A DNA stretch of 64,000 bases from Cerrena zonata (lineage: Eukaryota > Basidiomycota > Agaricomycetes > Polyporales > Cerrenaceae), in assembly GCA_038087015.1 (NCBI GenBank), contig JASBNA010000003.1:2294001-2358000 (forward strand), in the 5' to 3' direction. A program made the position numbers and the translations under genes. Below the pieces are notes generated by a model, which was not told where the DNA came from, did no database searches, and saw only the letters and a program-made list of their open reading frames with translations. How positions within the stretch are numbered: position 1 is the stretch's first letter; every line of letters starts with the position of its first letter. Below are positions 23,884 through 33,901 of this stretch, one piece after another.

Positions 23884-26800
23884 CAGTGTTGGTGTTAAGG
23901 GCAAAGCCTTAACATCATTTAAGGGTTTGTGTACCCTTTATTACGACTCTTAATAATGACCAAGCGGATGCTAAGGTCTTGTTAAGCCTTTGTATTATCA
24001 TGTGACATATTCATCTGAGATCCGAGTTATTGAACACGAAGTCAATGAACTTCGTCAATACGAGACTTTGTCACTTTGTTGGCCATGTGGCATGATTAAC
24101 ATGTATCCTATTGTCTCGAATATATATATACCATTGTGTATGGGCTCTACAGTCACAACCAATCCCTCTACCCCAACTTCAACTCTATTATTCACTCAAA
24201 GCCTTGTAAGAAATGGCCCCACCACTCTCTGAACTATGGAAGTATTTCCACCGAGGCGAGCGGCAGAATACAAGCATGTTTAAGGCATATTGTATAGGGT
24301 GTATTACACATCACCGTCCTCAAAGTGCCGTGATTGATGTCGAGAACGACACAATTCTGTCAAGTGAAGCCTGGTTTAAAACGGGTCAGTTGTTTCTAGT
24401 TACATTCATTATATTGAATGTATTGCAATACTCACGCGGTCGATCACAGCAATCTCCAAAGTCCCCCATACGCGAGGCGAGCGAGACGCGATGGTTGCCC
24501 ACTTGATAGGGAAGAACCAGTGCCCTTACGCCTCCGACGCAGCTCGAAGAACTGCACAACAATTCAAGAAAGAAAAGAAGTTGGCTCTCGCAGACTCTAG
24601 CTCCTCTGTTCCGTCAAAACGTAAAGGTCCCGAAGTTGTACGTGATGTTGCCAAGAAGATGAAGCAGAGCGAGTTGAGAGTTTTCCGTGGTGTCGATATC
24701 CCGTTTAGTGAGAAGGAGTTGGAGCTCATTCAGAGACAGTTCCTGAGGGCCACGATCTCTGCAAACTTACCATTCCGCTGGATAGAAAACCCGGAGATAA
24801 TTAAACTCCTCCTTATGTTTCGTTCACAGGCTGACAAAGTCATCCCTGGGCGCAGCTTGCTCTCTGGCCGTCTTCTTAATACTGAAAGCGATCGTGTTGA
24901 GAAAGAACTGAAGACATTGTTGGCTGGAAAGTATGCGACGTTATCGTGAGTTTTCCAGATTGATTTACTTATTATTTTTCTGTACTCACCATCTACCAGA
25001 ACCGATGGCTGGAAGGATATCTCACGCAACTCTATCACCGGTGTTAACGTTATCATTGATGGCAAGGTACTGTCATACACAGATCTCATTTGCTAACTCG
25101 AAACTCACCATCGTAATATATAGGCATACTTGGTTGAACTTATCAAAACCACTGGGGACAAGAAGGATGGAGATTCTCTGTGCTTTGCCTTCGAGCAGAT
25201 GATCGATCGTGTTGAGAAGGTGTATCGTTGCATTGTTGTTGCACTCGTTACAGATAATGATGGTGGTAGTCAGAGCGGGCGCAAAAAGACAGTAGAGAAA
25301 CGAGTTTGGATATTCGGACCCGCGTGCTGTGGACATCAGGTACGATATTTGTGTCAGTCGATTGCTTCCAATATTTACCATAGTACTACCCACTCAGTCG
25401 CAGCTGCTTCTTGGTGATTACTTCAAGCTCTACCCTCTTGGTAATGAGACAGCTGAGAAGGCTACAGATCTGCTCGGCTGGATACTAAACCACAGTGGTG
25501 TCCGTGTAATATTTGATCAGGCCCAGTCAACTCTTGGTGTCGATCTTGATGCTACTGCAGAGGGCAAGATATTGGCCTACCTTGTTGCTAATCTCACCCG
25601 ATGGACGACACACTATATCTCCTTTGATCGTCTTCTTGACCTCAAGAGCCCTCTCCGTCACAGTGTACTGATACGCCGAAACGACATTATTGCAGCCCAA
25701 GTGGGAGCCGAGAAAAACAAGAAGAAGGCAGAGAAGCTTCGAGATGAAGCATCTGCTCAATGTGATGTCATCGACAATTCCAAATTCTGGTCAGACCTCC
25801 GTACCATCGTCGAAGATATCAAGCCTATCTGCTTGGCAACAAACATTAATCAACAGGATTCAATACGACCCGATCAAGTTCTACTCGCATTTGCTGGAAT
25901 GTATCTTCATTTCTCACAACATGCAGTTAAGGAGGTGAGCGAAGGTATGACAAAGCAGATCGAGAAATAATGGAAGGCAATGGATCAGCCTCTGTTCGTC
26001 TTCGCACTTGTTCTAAACCCCTTCGAAAAGCTCGAAAGATTTGGAGATAGCGCTGGTGTGTCACCCTTTGGGCTCGAGAATGCATTACTCAAGGTACGTA
26101 CCCTCATATATCTTATGCTGACTTTCATCTTGATGTTTGGTGTCCGGGCTACAGCTATACAAACGAGTCAATTCTCGACCTGTTGATGGCGAAGATGATC
26201 CGGATATGCTATCCCATATACGTGCTGAAAAGGAGACTGCTGTCTCACAAGCATTCATGGACTACCTTTCAAACAAAGGTGTATTTTCCGAGTTCACACA
26301 AAGACAGAGTCACTGGGAAAGGATTTATGTAAGTTTGTTGCCGTTGCCAACTACTTCTGATATATTCACAAGGCTTGTCACTATAGGATCATAACCCCAT
26401 TTCTGTATGGGAAACCTTCCGTATGGAACAGTCTGTATCAGATCTTGCCGACCTTGCCATCCTCCTCCTCAGTGTGGTCCCCAACTCCGCAGGGACAGAA
26501 CGGACATTCTCAGATCTGAAAATTAAGAAGACCCGTATTCGCAACCGACTTACTTTGCCGAGACTCAGTAAAATGTCTAAGGTTTGTTTCCTTACTCTTA
26601 TTTAGTCTCATCAAACTCACTCATGCAATAGATTGGCTCAAGCCTTCGTGCAAGTCACATGGCAGACGGTTTTGTGCAAGACCGGGACAAGAGAAAGAAT
26701 CATTCTGATGAGAGGGTACAGACTCTCCTACATGTCCCTCGTTATGGCGATGTTCTTGAAGACGATGCAGATGATTCGGATGTAGGGGAAGCATCAACAC

Positions 26801-27253
26801 AGCCATCTACTAGTAACATTCGGACCCATCTTGTGACCTCACGGGCTGCTTGGCGACGAGAACTTGCAAAATGGCAACAGGAACAACTTACTGATTCCGA
26901 TTCTGACTCCGACTCTGGGGGAGATACTTTATCTGGTGCTGGTACTAGAAGGCCTCGTTCATTCAAGTTACCATTACCACTCGCTAAGCTATTCGGCGGG
27001 CAAGCTAAGAAGCCGATCTCAACTGGAAAACAGCGCCGCCGTACGTATACTCAAGAAGCCCTATATATGGAACTACTTGCTGCAGAGGAGGAGGACCCCG
27101 ACAACATCCCAGATGATGGTGCTCGAGAGGGCTCAGGCGATGAGTATGAGCCTTAAATACCACCCTTAATATTACGTGTAAAACCCCTTTGTATGATATT
27201 AAGACCCTTTGTATTAACTTCCGCCCTTAAAAACCCCTTAAAAACCAACACTG
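23884..27253 (+). mobile_element. Inner hAT DNA transposon, nested in the outer hAT transposase
   Basis: 3370 bp with 10-bp perfect inverted ends CAGTGTTGGT (CAGNG type) and 8-bp TSD TTCCCATT. Both subterminal regions repeat TTAAGGG/CCCTTAA words: GTTAAGGGC, GCCTTAAC and TTTAAGGG near the left end; ACCCTTAA, GCCCTTAA and CCCCTTAA near the right end. These are probable transposase sites. It carries one spliced transposase gene. The ends differ clearly from those of the host hAT, so this is a different family. Confidence 0.93.
24213..27156 (+). pseudogene. hAT transposase of the inner element, with an in-frame stop
   Basis: ATG at 24213 (MAPPLSELWKYFHRGERQN) with a degenerate BED finger (FKAYCIGC, then MVAHLIGKNQCPY). 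A Lys-rich hinge follows, then FRGVDIPFSEKELELIQRQF, the TDGWKDISRNSITGVNVI region, VALVTDNDGGSQSGRK, and a long middle with LVANLTRWTTHYISFDRLL. The hAT dimerisation motif SVVPNSAGTERTFSDLKIKK lies at about 26463-26525. The C-terminal extension has an acidic run (DSDSDSDSGGD) and ends GDEYEP at 27156. At about 25968 TAA follows KQIEK, then WKAMDQPLFVFALVLNPF continues in frame; a CAA to TAA change is the simplest cause. At least six introns are visible. Confidence 0.85.
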
Positions 27254-28639
27254 TTCCCATTTGTGTCGTCTAAAGTACTCTAATTTATAGCGTGGGTGCA
27301 TCACTAGTAATAGTACGTTAGAATGCGGATAAACATGGTATCTAAAAAGATGAAAACGTACTCATTGCAAGACGGTACATAATTGAATCGTCCGTTTTCG
27401 AGTAGTACTTGTTGAGGACAAGGAGACCCCTGGCAGCAGCGACACGAACTGATTGGTGATTTGAAATGTTTGCAATTGTGTTCTCGAGATGGCTAGTGCA
27501 CGAATCTATCAGCGGTATGACATGATGAAGCAATGGCGTTGCCATCTTCGAGACGCGCTGCGTGGCATCGAGGAAGGCCTGCAGAAGTCAACAGATCTTA
27601 AAATGTTATCTCAATGAATAAGTAATTATAACGTACCCCTAGTAGATGCTCGAGTTGAACAAGGATCTCCCACTCTAACGTCACCAACCGGTAACGTAAG
27701 AGCCCTTTCTTGCCAGGCTTATCGTACTTGGACATTGACAAAAGCTTGTCAATAGCGGACCGTAATACGATAGCACGTTCGATAGCCTCAGCGGTTGAGT
27801 TCCAACGTGTGGCAACCGGACGTAACATCTTCTGGGGCTTGATTTTCGCCTTGATGCAGCTGTTCTTCAAGTCTTCACGGAGCGTTGGGGAGTGAAAGAC
27901 ACGGATGGCTAGTCCGACAAGCTATTGGAGAATGAGTCTGATGGCGAAGTCAAGATTGTAATGTTACATACCTTCGTTATGGCATAACGACCCTGCCTCG
28001 ACTCGATGTTGGAAAGCGAGTGTTCCTGTTGGACTTCCCGGATGATTGCTTCGATGTCATCGTCATCAGCAGCTGCAGCGTCAGCGTTGATTTCATACTC
28101 ATCAGCCGTAGGGTCTGCTTCCATGTCGTCCTTGTCGCTCTCATCGTCATCGAGCTCGGGCTCGTTGTCTTCAGCTTCGAGGAGCGTAAGTTCGTCGTCT
28201 TCATTGCCAGCATCTTCGAGGTTGTTCCTCTGTTTTCGTGCAAACGGTGTTAATATAGCCTTACAATAGTCAGTATCATCTTATGGATGTTGACATGTGA
28301 GAAACGGACTTTACCTTTACAACAAGATTCAATATATGGGCAAAACACCGGATTCTGGTTTCTTTGCCACATCTTCCATTCAACGAGAGCTCGAGCTCAT
28401 CGAGCAGTGTATCGTTGTTGGAGGCGTTGTTGCATGTCACACCGAGAACCTATAAACACAGTGAGCCGACAGCCAGAATATATGATAGATCATTGGACAT
28501 TACCTTATTGTCAATGCTGTAATCCTTCAAGCAGTCGATCAACTTTTCTGCAAGGTATTTACCGGTGTGGGATTGAGTAAGCCTGCACCCAACGAGATCC
28601 AATCCATCAGTAGATGTACACAATGATCGCTAGCAACGT

Positions 28640-29783
28640 TGTCAGGTGTAAATACAGATTCACACCTAGACATTGATTCTATACAACATTCTTGAAGCAT
28701 AGTATGAACTAGCCAAATGACTACGTATTGCTTACTACAAAGGGCCAGCCTGCGAGAACCTAGTGATCATCTGATTGGTCGCAGACTGGAAGTGCGAGAA
28801 CAACTATGTGATGAACTATTTCCCACTCACTGGATGAGTCATTTTGTTTCCTATTACGGACACTTTCTCTCGCATTCGAGTGTTGGCTTGCACAGCAACT
28901 CTCGAGGCATTTATGCTACTGGATAACGGACTATTTAGATTACTCAGCATGTAGTGAGCCTTTTATGCTATTGGCCACTGTCCCTTGTAAGTTGTCTCGG
29001 CACTTACGCAGGACACTGAGCTATTTATGCTATTGGCCAGCAGGACATTCAGGATTTGTAAGCACACACAAGGCGTGGGAAGAAGTGTTATGATTGGCTA
29101 GCACGTAGATAGCACAGCCACAGCCTCAGTAGTATATATAGACCCCCGATTCTGAGCTAAGGATAAGGACTCTCCCCCAGAAAGTGTGAGAGGAAACCCT
29201 GCCTACCAAGGACTCTCCCCGAGGAAGACTCCCCCACCAAGGATTCTCCCCCCAAGTAGTGTGAGAGGAAACCCGTCTAAAGATCATTATCTAAGTCTGT
29301 ATCTATTGTGACTAAGCCGTAGCCTTAGTACAAGTAGTATACTTACCTGTCAATTACATACGAGAATATCAGTAACCTTTACACCTTAACTCTTAACTAG
29401 TGACTAACCTTTGAGCCGAACTCATCGACGTTAGGTCCATCCTTCACGGTCAGTGCCCCGTGAAGTCCTGAAAATCTATATCAAGTGTTCCCCAAGTATA
29501 AGTATTAGAGTACAACGGTACTCGGACAACGGTCCATATCATCTAGGTATCCAAGAAGGATAAGCCTACATCAAGTGTTCCCAAGTATAGTACAACGGTA
29601 CTCGGACAACGGTCCACATCAGTCAAGTATTACGAAGCGTCCCCTGCGCCATAAAAGGTATTTCATTCTAAGTCAAGTCTAACTAACCTCTATACTACAT
29701 CTCTAGGTATCCAATACTTAGGACAACAACTTACTTATACCCAAACCTCAGTTGGTAGAAAGTCATACACTTGTTACCTGTCA
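28640..29783 (+). mobile_element. Probable solo LTR or LTR-like insert inside an intron of the outer transposase
   Basis: About 1.14 kb of non-coding sequence enlarges one transposase intron to about 1.3 kb, while neighbouring introns are 50-70 nt. The segment starts TGTCAGGTG and ends ACCTGTCA (TG...CA ends). It has a TATA-like box AGTATATATAG (29131-29140), C-rich direct repeats downstream of it, and a 90-nt period duplication near 29481-29620. These features suit a retrotransposon LTR on the plus strand. I could not find a 5-bp target duplication, so the borders are uncertain and another element type is possible. Confidence 0.42.
29481..29620 (+). repeat. Imperfect direct repeat, period about 90 nt
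   Basis: TCAAGTGTTCCCCAAGTATA at 29481 recurs at 29571 with one base missing. In both copies TACAACGGTACTCGGACAAC and GGTCCA(T/C)ATCA follow. The first copy has a short extra stretch. It lies inside the LTR-like insert. Confidence 0.8.
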
Positions 29784-30939
29784 GAGAACTTCAACCACCA
29801 AACGAACGACAGGGAATATTCGGTATAACGACTTACCCAAGATTTCTCTGGATCGACACCCTTGACTAAAATCTAGTATTTTGGTCAAACACCTGATCGT
29901 ATCGACAACGTACGTTACGAAATCGAGTACAAATGCCTCCATTCGACCATTTACCACACGTTGGACAGTAATCCCGAGGAATGAGATCACGTTAGGTGAG
30001 GTCCAGCCATCAATGCATATGTGTAGACGTCCAGTATGTTCCTGAAGGAGAGCGGGTTAACACAGTGAAGGGTGAAGAGAGGATGTAAACGGAGGTACTC
30101 ACCTGTAAGTACTTGGCAACATGTACCTTCGCAATCTTGAATATGACTTGCACGTCGCGGGAGACCATTGTAGGATGAGGAACCTCGACACGTGCATACA
30201 GCATGCGGAATAGACGGAGTAGTTCTTCATCCTGCACAATAGTGAATGGACGATGGCGACGGGAGATCCAGAGGGTGAGCAAATAGCGGAAGCCGGCCTT
30301 GCTGTAGGTCGAGCCATGAGCGAAGTCAGAGATCGCCACTCCCGTGGGGGCAATTTTGCCCTCACAGTTAGATACATGTCGCACGAGGTTGCTCGTGGAC
30401 TCGTCATGTCGTACTCAGAGTATAGCAAGTGATCTAATGAACCATATGATGTAAGTGAATTGACATGAGGTTTGAAAGGAGAAGACGTACGGATGGACCT
30501 TACACACAAATTTGTACTTAATTGTCCCTTTGTCGTTGACAATTATGGGAGCTTGAAAGTGGGTATACGCTTTCGATTTCCACCGCTTTTGTTGGGCCTC
30601 TGTGACAGTATCACTTCAGTCAGCTGTAAAATGATGCATGTCTAGATAGTTGTACTTACCTAGGATAGCAGCGTCACTCTGCCTACTAGTGTTGTAGCGT
30701 CAATCGAAATCCGCCTGTGTACCACGGGCTACACTAGCAGCTTCACCATCTGGTATGTTTTTGTGCTGTGAGGGGGGCGGAATCTCCTCAATATCCGAGT
30801 CCGATGGGACAGATGCTCCATGAGAGGGTTGAGGGTCTTGAGATGGATTCGAGGCTTGGGATTGGCCAGTATCATCAAGTGTGGAGCTTACAGAGGTCGT
30901 TCTCGGATGTTTTCGAGGTAATTGGGAACTCGAGGCCAT

Positions 30940-31543
30940 AGGAGCAGGACGAGCAGAACAGGTTGCAGAGAGCTGATAATGCTCGAACCGTCTTCAAGTC
31001 GAAGCCCAGGAGATACCGGAGGAGCCATAGGGGGTAAACACATAGACAAGCATCAAGAAAGTTTCTGCCGTCCATACACATGGCTAGAGATGAGATGGTG
31101 GTGGTGGTGGTGTTCCGTCCACGCAACCGAACACACGTCAAAGCCGGCGCTGCCCTTTGACAGGTATATTTCCACGCAACAAAAGCTGGTAGTACGAGCC
31201 TGTATATTATCCCTTTCAGAAAATAGACATACTATCATACCAACTCACCTCTGTCCAAATCGAAAGTTCGGTGCCCAGTCCCGATGTAATTGCAAGTTTG
31301 CAACAGAACAACAATCTTGCCGGGTGTGTTTTCTAGCCAGCCTAAGCCAGGAACTCCCTCAACGGCAATTCTCTTTTAGTTCGCAGCATATGGACCAATC
31401 ACAATGGGTCTATTGAGGAGGTCGTTGACTCGTTGGTCGATGGATGACTATAAGTTGCGGTAAGTTGAACATTCTCGATGCTGTGAAACCCTGCAGTTCA
31501 CTGTACCAATAGCGGTCCCAGAGTCACAGTGAGAAACGTCATC
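30940..31543. promoter_or_regulatory. Shared divergent promoter region of the outer hAT
   Basis: The 604 bases between the transposase start (minus) and the second gene (plus) contain no convincing gene. As the only upstream space for both genes they must hold both promoters. A (TGG)n run lies near 31096-31114. Confidence 0.5.
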
Positions 31544-32130
31544 ATGGCATCTCGATCGGATGCTCAACGTGCTGTAAGTCTTCCCATATCACGAAGCTGT
31601 AGATGATCTCAATATATCTTACTATAATATTAGATTCCCCGGGGTTCTTCTACACGGTGGTTTTCGACTTATACGGATGTCACTCGATTGCTTGAGCATC
31701 AACGCCAGGTACTTGAGCGCATTGGGTTACTCGTTGAGTACGTCGCTCGCGATTCCAATGTGAATACATGGCAACGTCTCGAGTTTGCATATCGACTTTG
31801 GTTGTGTTTTGTCAGCGCTGGAATCAATGTGTGGCCGGAGCTCGAACATTTGATCTCTTGGGCTCGAGATGAATGGGCAGTAAGTGGTGAATTTTGTGAA
31901 TCACTAATAAGTCTTACTTACTGTTGTCATTTACTGTTTAGGCTGACCATGCTTTAAGGAGGGCTTTGACAGCTTCAGCTGCAGTTGGGGAGGGAATGCC
32001 TATTCCTATTCATGACTTACTTCATGATGCAGAGTATGTTAATGCTTGCAGGGCATCAGCTAATTCTGAGGCTGGGGAGGATTCAGATAGTGATATTCCA
32101 GACCTTGAACTTTTAGCTCCAGAAATGTAG
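31544..32130 (+). CDS. Second gene (passenger ORF) of the outer hAT, unknown function
   Basis: Three exons with canonical borders: 31544-31573 (MASRSDAQRA, donor GTAAGT), 31634-31879 and 31942-32130 (acceptor TTTAG), giving 154 residues with all phases at 0. The protein starts basic and aromatic (IPRGSSTRWFSTYTDVTRL), continues helical (LEHQRQVLERIGLLVEYVARD, WQRLEFAYRLWLCFVSAG), and ends acidic (SEAGEDSDSDIPDLELLAPEM). The TRWFST pattern recalls the RPVATRWNST segment of hAT transposases, so it could be a transposase-derived partner, but similarity is limited to a few residues. It is intact, inside the element's own ends, and divergent from the transposase. I do not recognise a family. Confidence 0.7.
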
Positions 32131-32406
32131 GACTCAAATGAATGTAAATTTATTGGCTCAAATTGAGTGTGACTTTATAATTGGTACATGATTTTGATAT
32201 ACTTGTGAGTATCATGGATCAACCTGGATCTGTAGGTGACCTGTGAGAAGAACCCATGGGTACCTGTATGATATGGGTACTCAGACCCGCGGATCCCAGT
32301 CTTTTCACTGACTTGACCCATGTGGATCCAAGTAGCTTAATATTTTTCTTGAATACTCATGGGTAGAGTCCAAGTTGATCCACGAGTAGACTCGTGCAGA
32401 GCTCTA

Positions 32407-32414
32407 TGCATAGG
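32407..32414. repeat. 8-bp target-site duplication of the large hAT (right copy)
   Basis: TGCATAGG, identical to 22917-22924. Confidence 0.93.
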
Positions 32415-33604
32415 GGTTCAGCTTCACCGTGACTGCGTCCTCACCCAGGTAGTTGATAAACATGTTTGTCCTTTCCGAGGACGTTACGAGCCAAGAGACT
32501 GAATTCAGAGAGTCAAGTTCAAATACAACTCCCCCGTTGCGGAGTTTTCTCGCGCAAGAGAAAGTAACGTTCTCAGGAACGTTGATGTTGGCGTCTCGCA
32601 TCAGTTTCAAAGCAAGGTTGCATTTTTGTATCAATGCATCTTCCTGTAGGCCAAACGAGGAGGTTCCTTCCTTAAGAAGGCCATCTATTATGATTTCTCG
32701 CATTTTGACCTCTTCTTGAGCGACAACGAGGGAGTGCGCCACCTGGCGCGAGGAGTTCTCGCTCTCAAGGGAAGTTTGAGGGAGGTCTGGGTGATGAGAG
32801 GACGTACCTTGTCTAGAGATAAAAGAGCCAACTTCAATCTTCTTTTCAATAGCATCTAGTCGATCAGTGACTTTGTCGATGAGCGTCTCGAGTGGAAGCG
32901 TTGCTTCCTTGTTCGCTGAGTGCTGAGCGTCGAGGATGTTCTTCGTTTTCTGTAGGACATCTTCCATTTGTGTCGTGATGTTGCCTATCTTCGACGCATG
33001 TTGGTCTGCAGCTTCAGTAAGTTTCGTTTCAGTGGCGTTGAACATTGCTGTGAGACGCGGTGTTGCAAGTTCGAGAAGGTTTTCAGCAACGATGTCTTTC
33101 TGGATCGCATCGGCGTAGAAGGCGAAGGAGCGGATCGTGTCTACAATCTCTCCTTTGTGTTTGGCATCTATTTGCTGTGTGGCGATCCACAAGAGGCCGC
33201 AGATGAGGGTATCTAAGGAGGGGGGCTTGGTGCGATCGACAAGTCCATTCGAGTGGAGGTACTTAGCTGCTTTGTCTATGTTACTGATATTGATGCCTGG
33301 AGTTTCCGCTAGTGTCATGAAGTACTCCTCTTTCGGTTTCGTCTTTAAATGCTGACGTGTACCTCGGGATGAAGGAGGCGCCGTACTCTGACGGTTGGAG
33401 CTTCTCTGTGGTGGCGACGGGGACTCTGACATATTATCTAAGGGAGCTGTTAATGTATGTTTGTAGCCTTTAGGGCTTCTAAAGTTCAAATATGAAGTCT
33501 ATTGAAGGTTTACGAGCAAGACCGCACGACCGTTGGCACACGCCTTAGTGCAGCGGAGCGTGGGAAAGGTCGAGATGGTGAGAGTAGAGAATCAAGAGGC
33601 GTCC

Positions 33605-33616
33605 CTGACCATACAT
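33605..33616. repeat. 12-bp target-site duplication of the LINE (right copy)
   Basis: CTGACCATACAT, identical to 17001-17012. Beyond it begins the old flanking sequence that once joined directly to the end of the LRR pseudogene. Confidence 0.9.
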
Positions 33617-33901
33617 ACTTCGACTTGTCTTTAATAGTTGCGTAAATAAAGTGATCCTAGGATCTATAATCAGGGTGGTGTTGCGTTGGATACGCAATCG
33701 AGTCGAATAATCATTATACTATCCTTGAGGTGTCAGTTCTGTATTACACGAGTATCGAGTCTTGATTGGACTATACTGTATTACAAGTCAGTTTCTGCCC
33801 TGATCATGAGGAAGCAAGGCAGGACTATAAGTTCTGGATATTCAAGTCACTAATCCCTTCTCGCTTTAGTAAAACAATAACCAGCTTACGACTTCGGGAT
33901 C

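Larger units (their letters stand above)
23191..30939 (-). pseudogene. hAT transposase of the outer element, interrupted by the inner hAT
   Basis: ATG at 30939 (MASSSQLPRKHPRTTSV), acidic/Ser-rich leader. A BED-type zinc finger follows (KYKFVCKVHP, then STSNLVRHVSNC). The catalytic core has HICIDGWTSPNVISFLGITV, LTQSHTGKYLAEKLIDCL, VLGVTCNNASNNDTLLDEL and RCFAHILNLV, an acidic insert, and RPVATRWNSTAEAIERA. The C-terminus has the dimerisation region STDVERAFSHGGLTVSKRR, ending in a basic tail with stop at 23191-23193. The exon encoding KLEYFRRHKWERAWINTAEE is cut by the inner hAT at AATGGGAA. The intron after LDFVT (donor GTACGT near 29906, acceptor near 28587) is about 1.3 kb because of an LTR-like insert. 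Otherwise I saw no stop codons in the exons. Confidence 0.85.
22925..32406 (-). mobile_element. Large hAT DNA transposon (outer), carrying two genes and two later inserts
   Basis: Ends are perfect 17-bp inverted repeats TAGAGCTCTGCACGAGT, matching the hAT terminal rule (C/T)AGNG, with 8-bp TSD TGCATAGG. The span is 9482 bp; without the inner hAT it is about 6.1 kb. Subterminal zones (22940-23120 and 32200-32400) are rich in short ACTCGTG/CACGAGT, GGGTACC and GACCCA-like words in both orientations, likely transposase-binding sites. Contents: a minus-strand transposase and a divergently transcribed second gene at 31544-32130. The target is LINE ORF1. Confidence 0.92.
22020..33489 (-). pseudogene. 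LINE ORF1 (Gag-like, three zinc knuckles), split by the large hAT
   Basis: The 5' half (32407-33489) starts MNFRSPKGYKHTL; a later Met (MSESPSPP) is also possible. It has a helical middle (TQMEDVLQKTKNILDAQH, LIDKVTDRLDAIEKKIEV) and runs to KLNPYA. The 3' half resumes at about 22916 with CFVEFVPTSF and holds three knuckles: CLKCQKHGHVAANC, CMYCAEHHDSTSC and CANCNATDHAAW. It ends SQPSSLAH. Joining the halves across one copy of TGCATAGG gives 1980 nt, 659 codons plus stop, without a frame change. The stop is separated from the ORF2 ATG by only two bases, suggesting coupled re-initiation. Confidence 0.88.
17013..33604 (-). mobile_element. Tad-like LINE (non-LTR retrotransposon), split by nested insertions
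   Basis: Transcribed on the minus strand, 5' end near 33604. After removing the hAT (9490 bp with one TSD copy) and the foldback element (718 bp) the LINE is 6384 bp. It has a 5' leader of about 115 nt, ORF1 (Gag-like, zinc knuckles), ORF2 (APE endonuclease, reverse transcriptase, RNase H), a 3' UTR (17050-17372) and an A-rich tail, seen as T-runs at 17013-17049. It is flanked by CTGACCATACAT. Domain order with RNase H and a zinc-knuckle ORF1 is typical of the fungal Tad clade. It is full length, so it was probably mobile when it arrived, but it is now dead. Confidence 0.9.

Noticed and set aside
28006..28269. Ser-rich plus-strand frame
   Set aside because: Antisense of the Asp/Glu-rich insert of the outer transposase, where GA-rich codons read as Ser on the other strand.
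30922..31416. 164-codon plus-strand frame in the outer hAT promoter region
   Set aside because: Its 5' part overlaps the transposase start antisense, it contains a (TGG)n-encoded Trp run, and it shows no exon-like borders or family motif.
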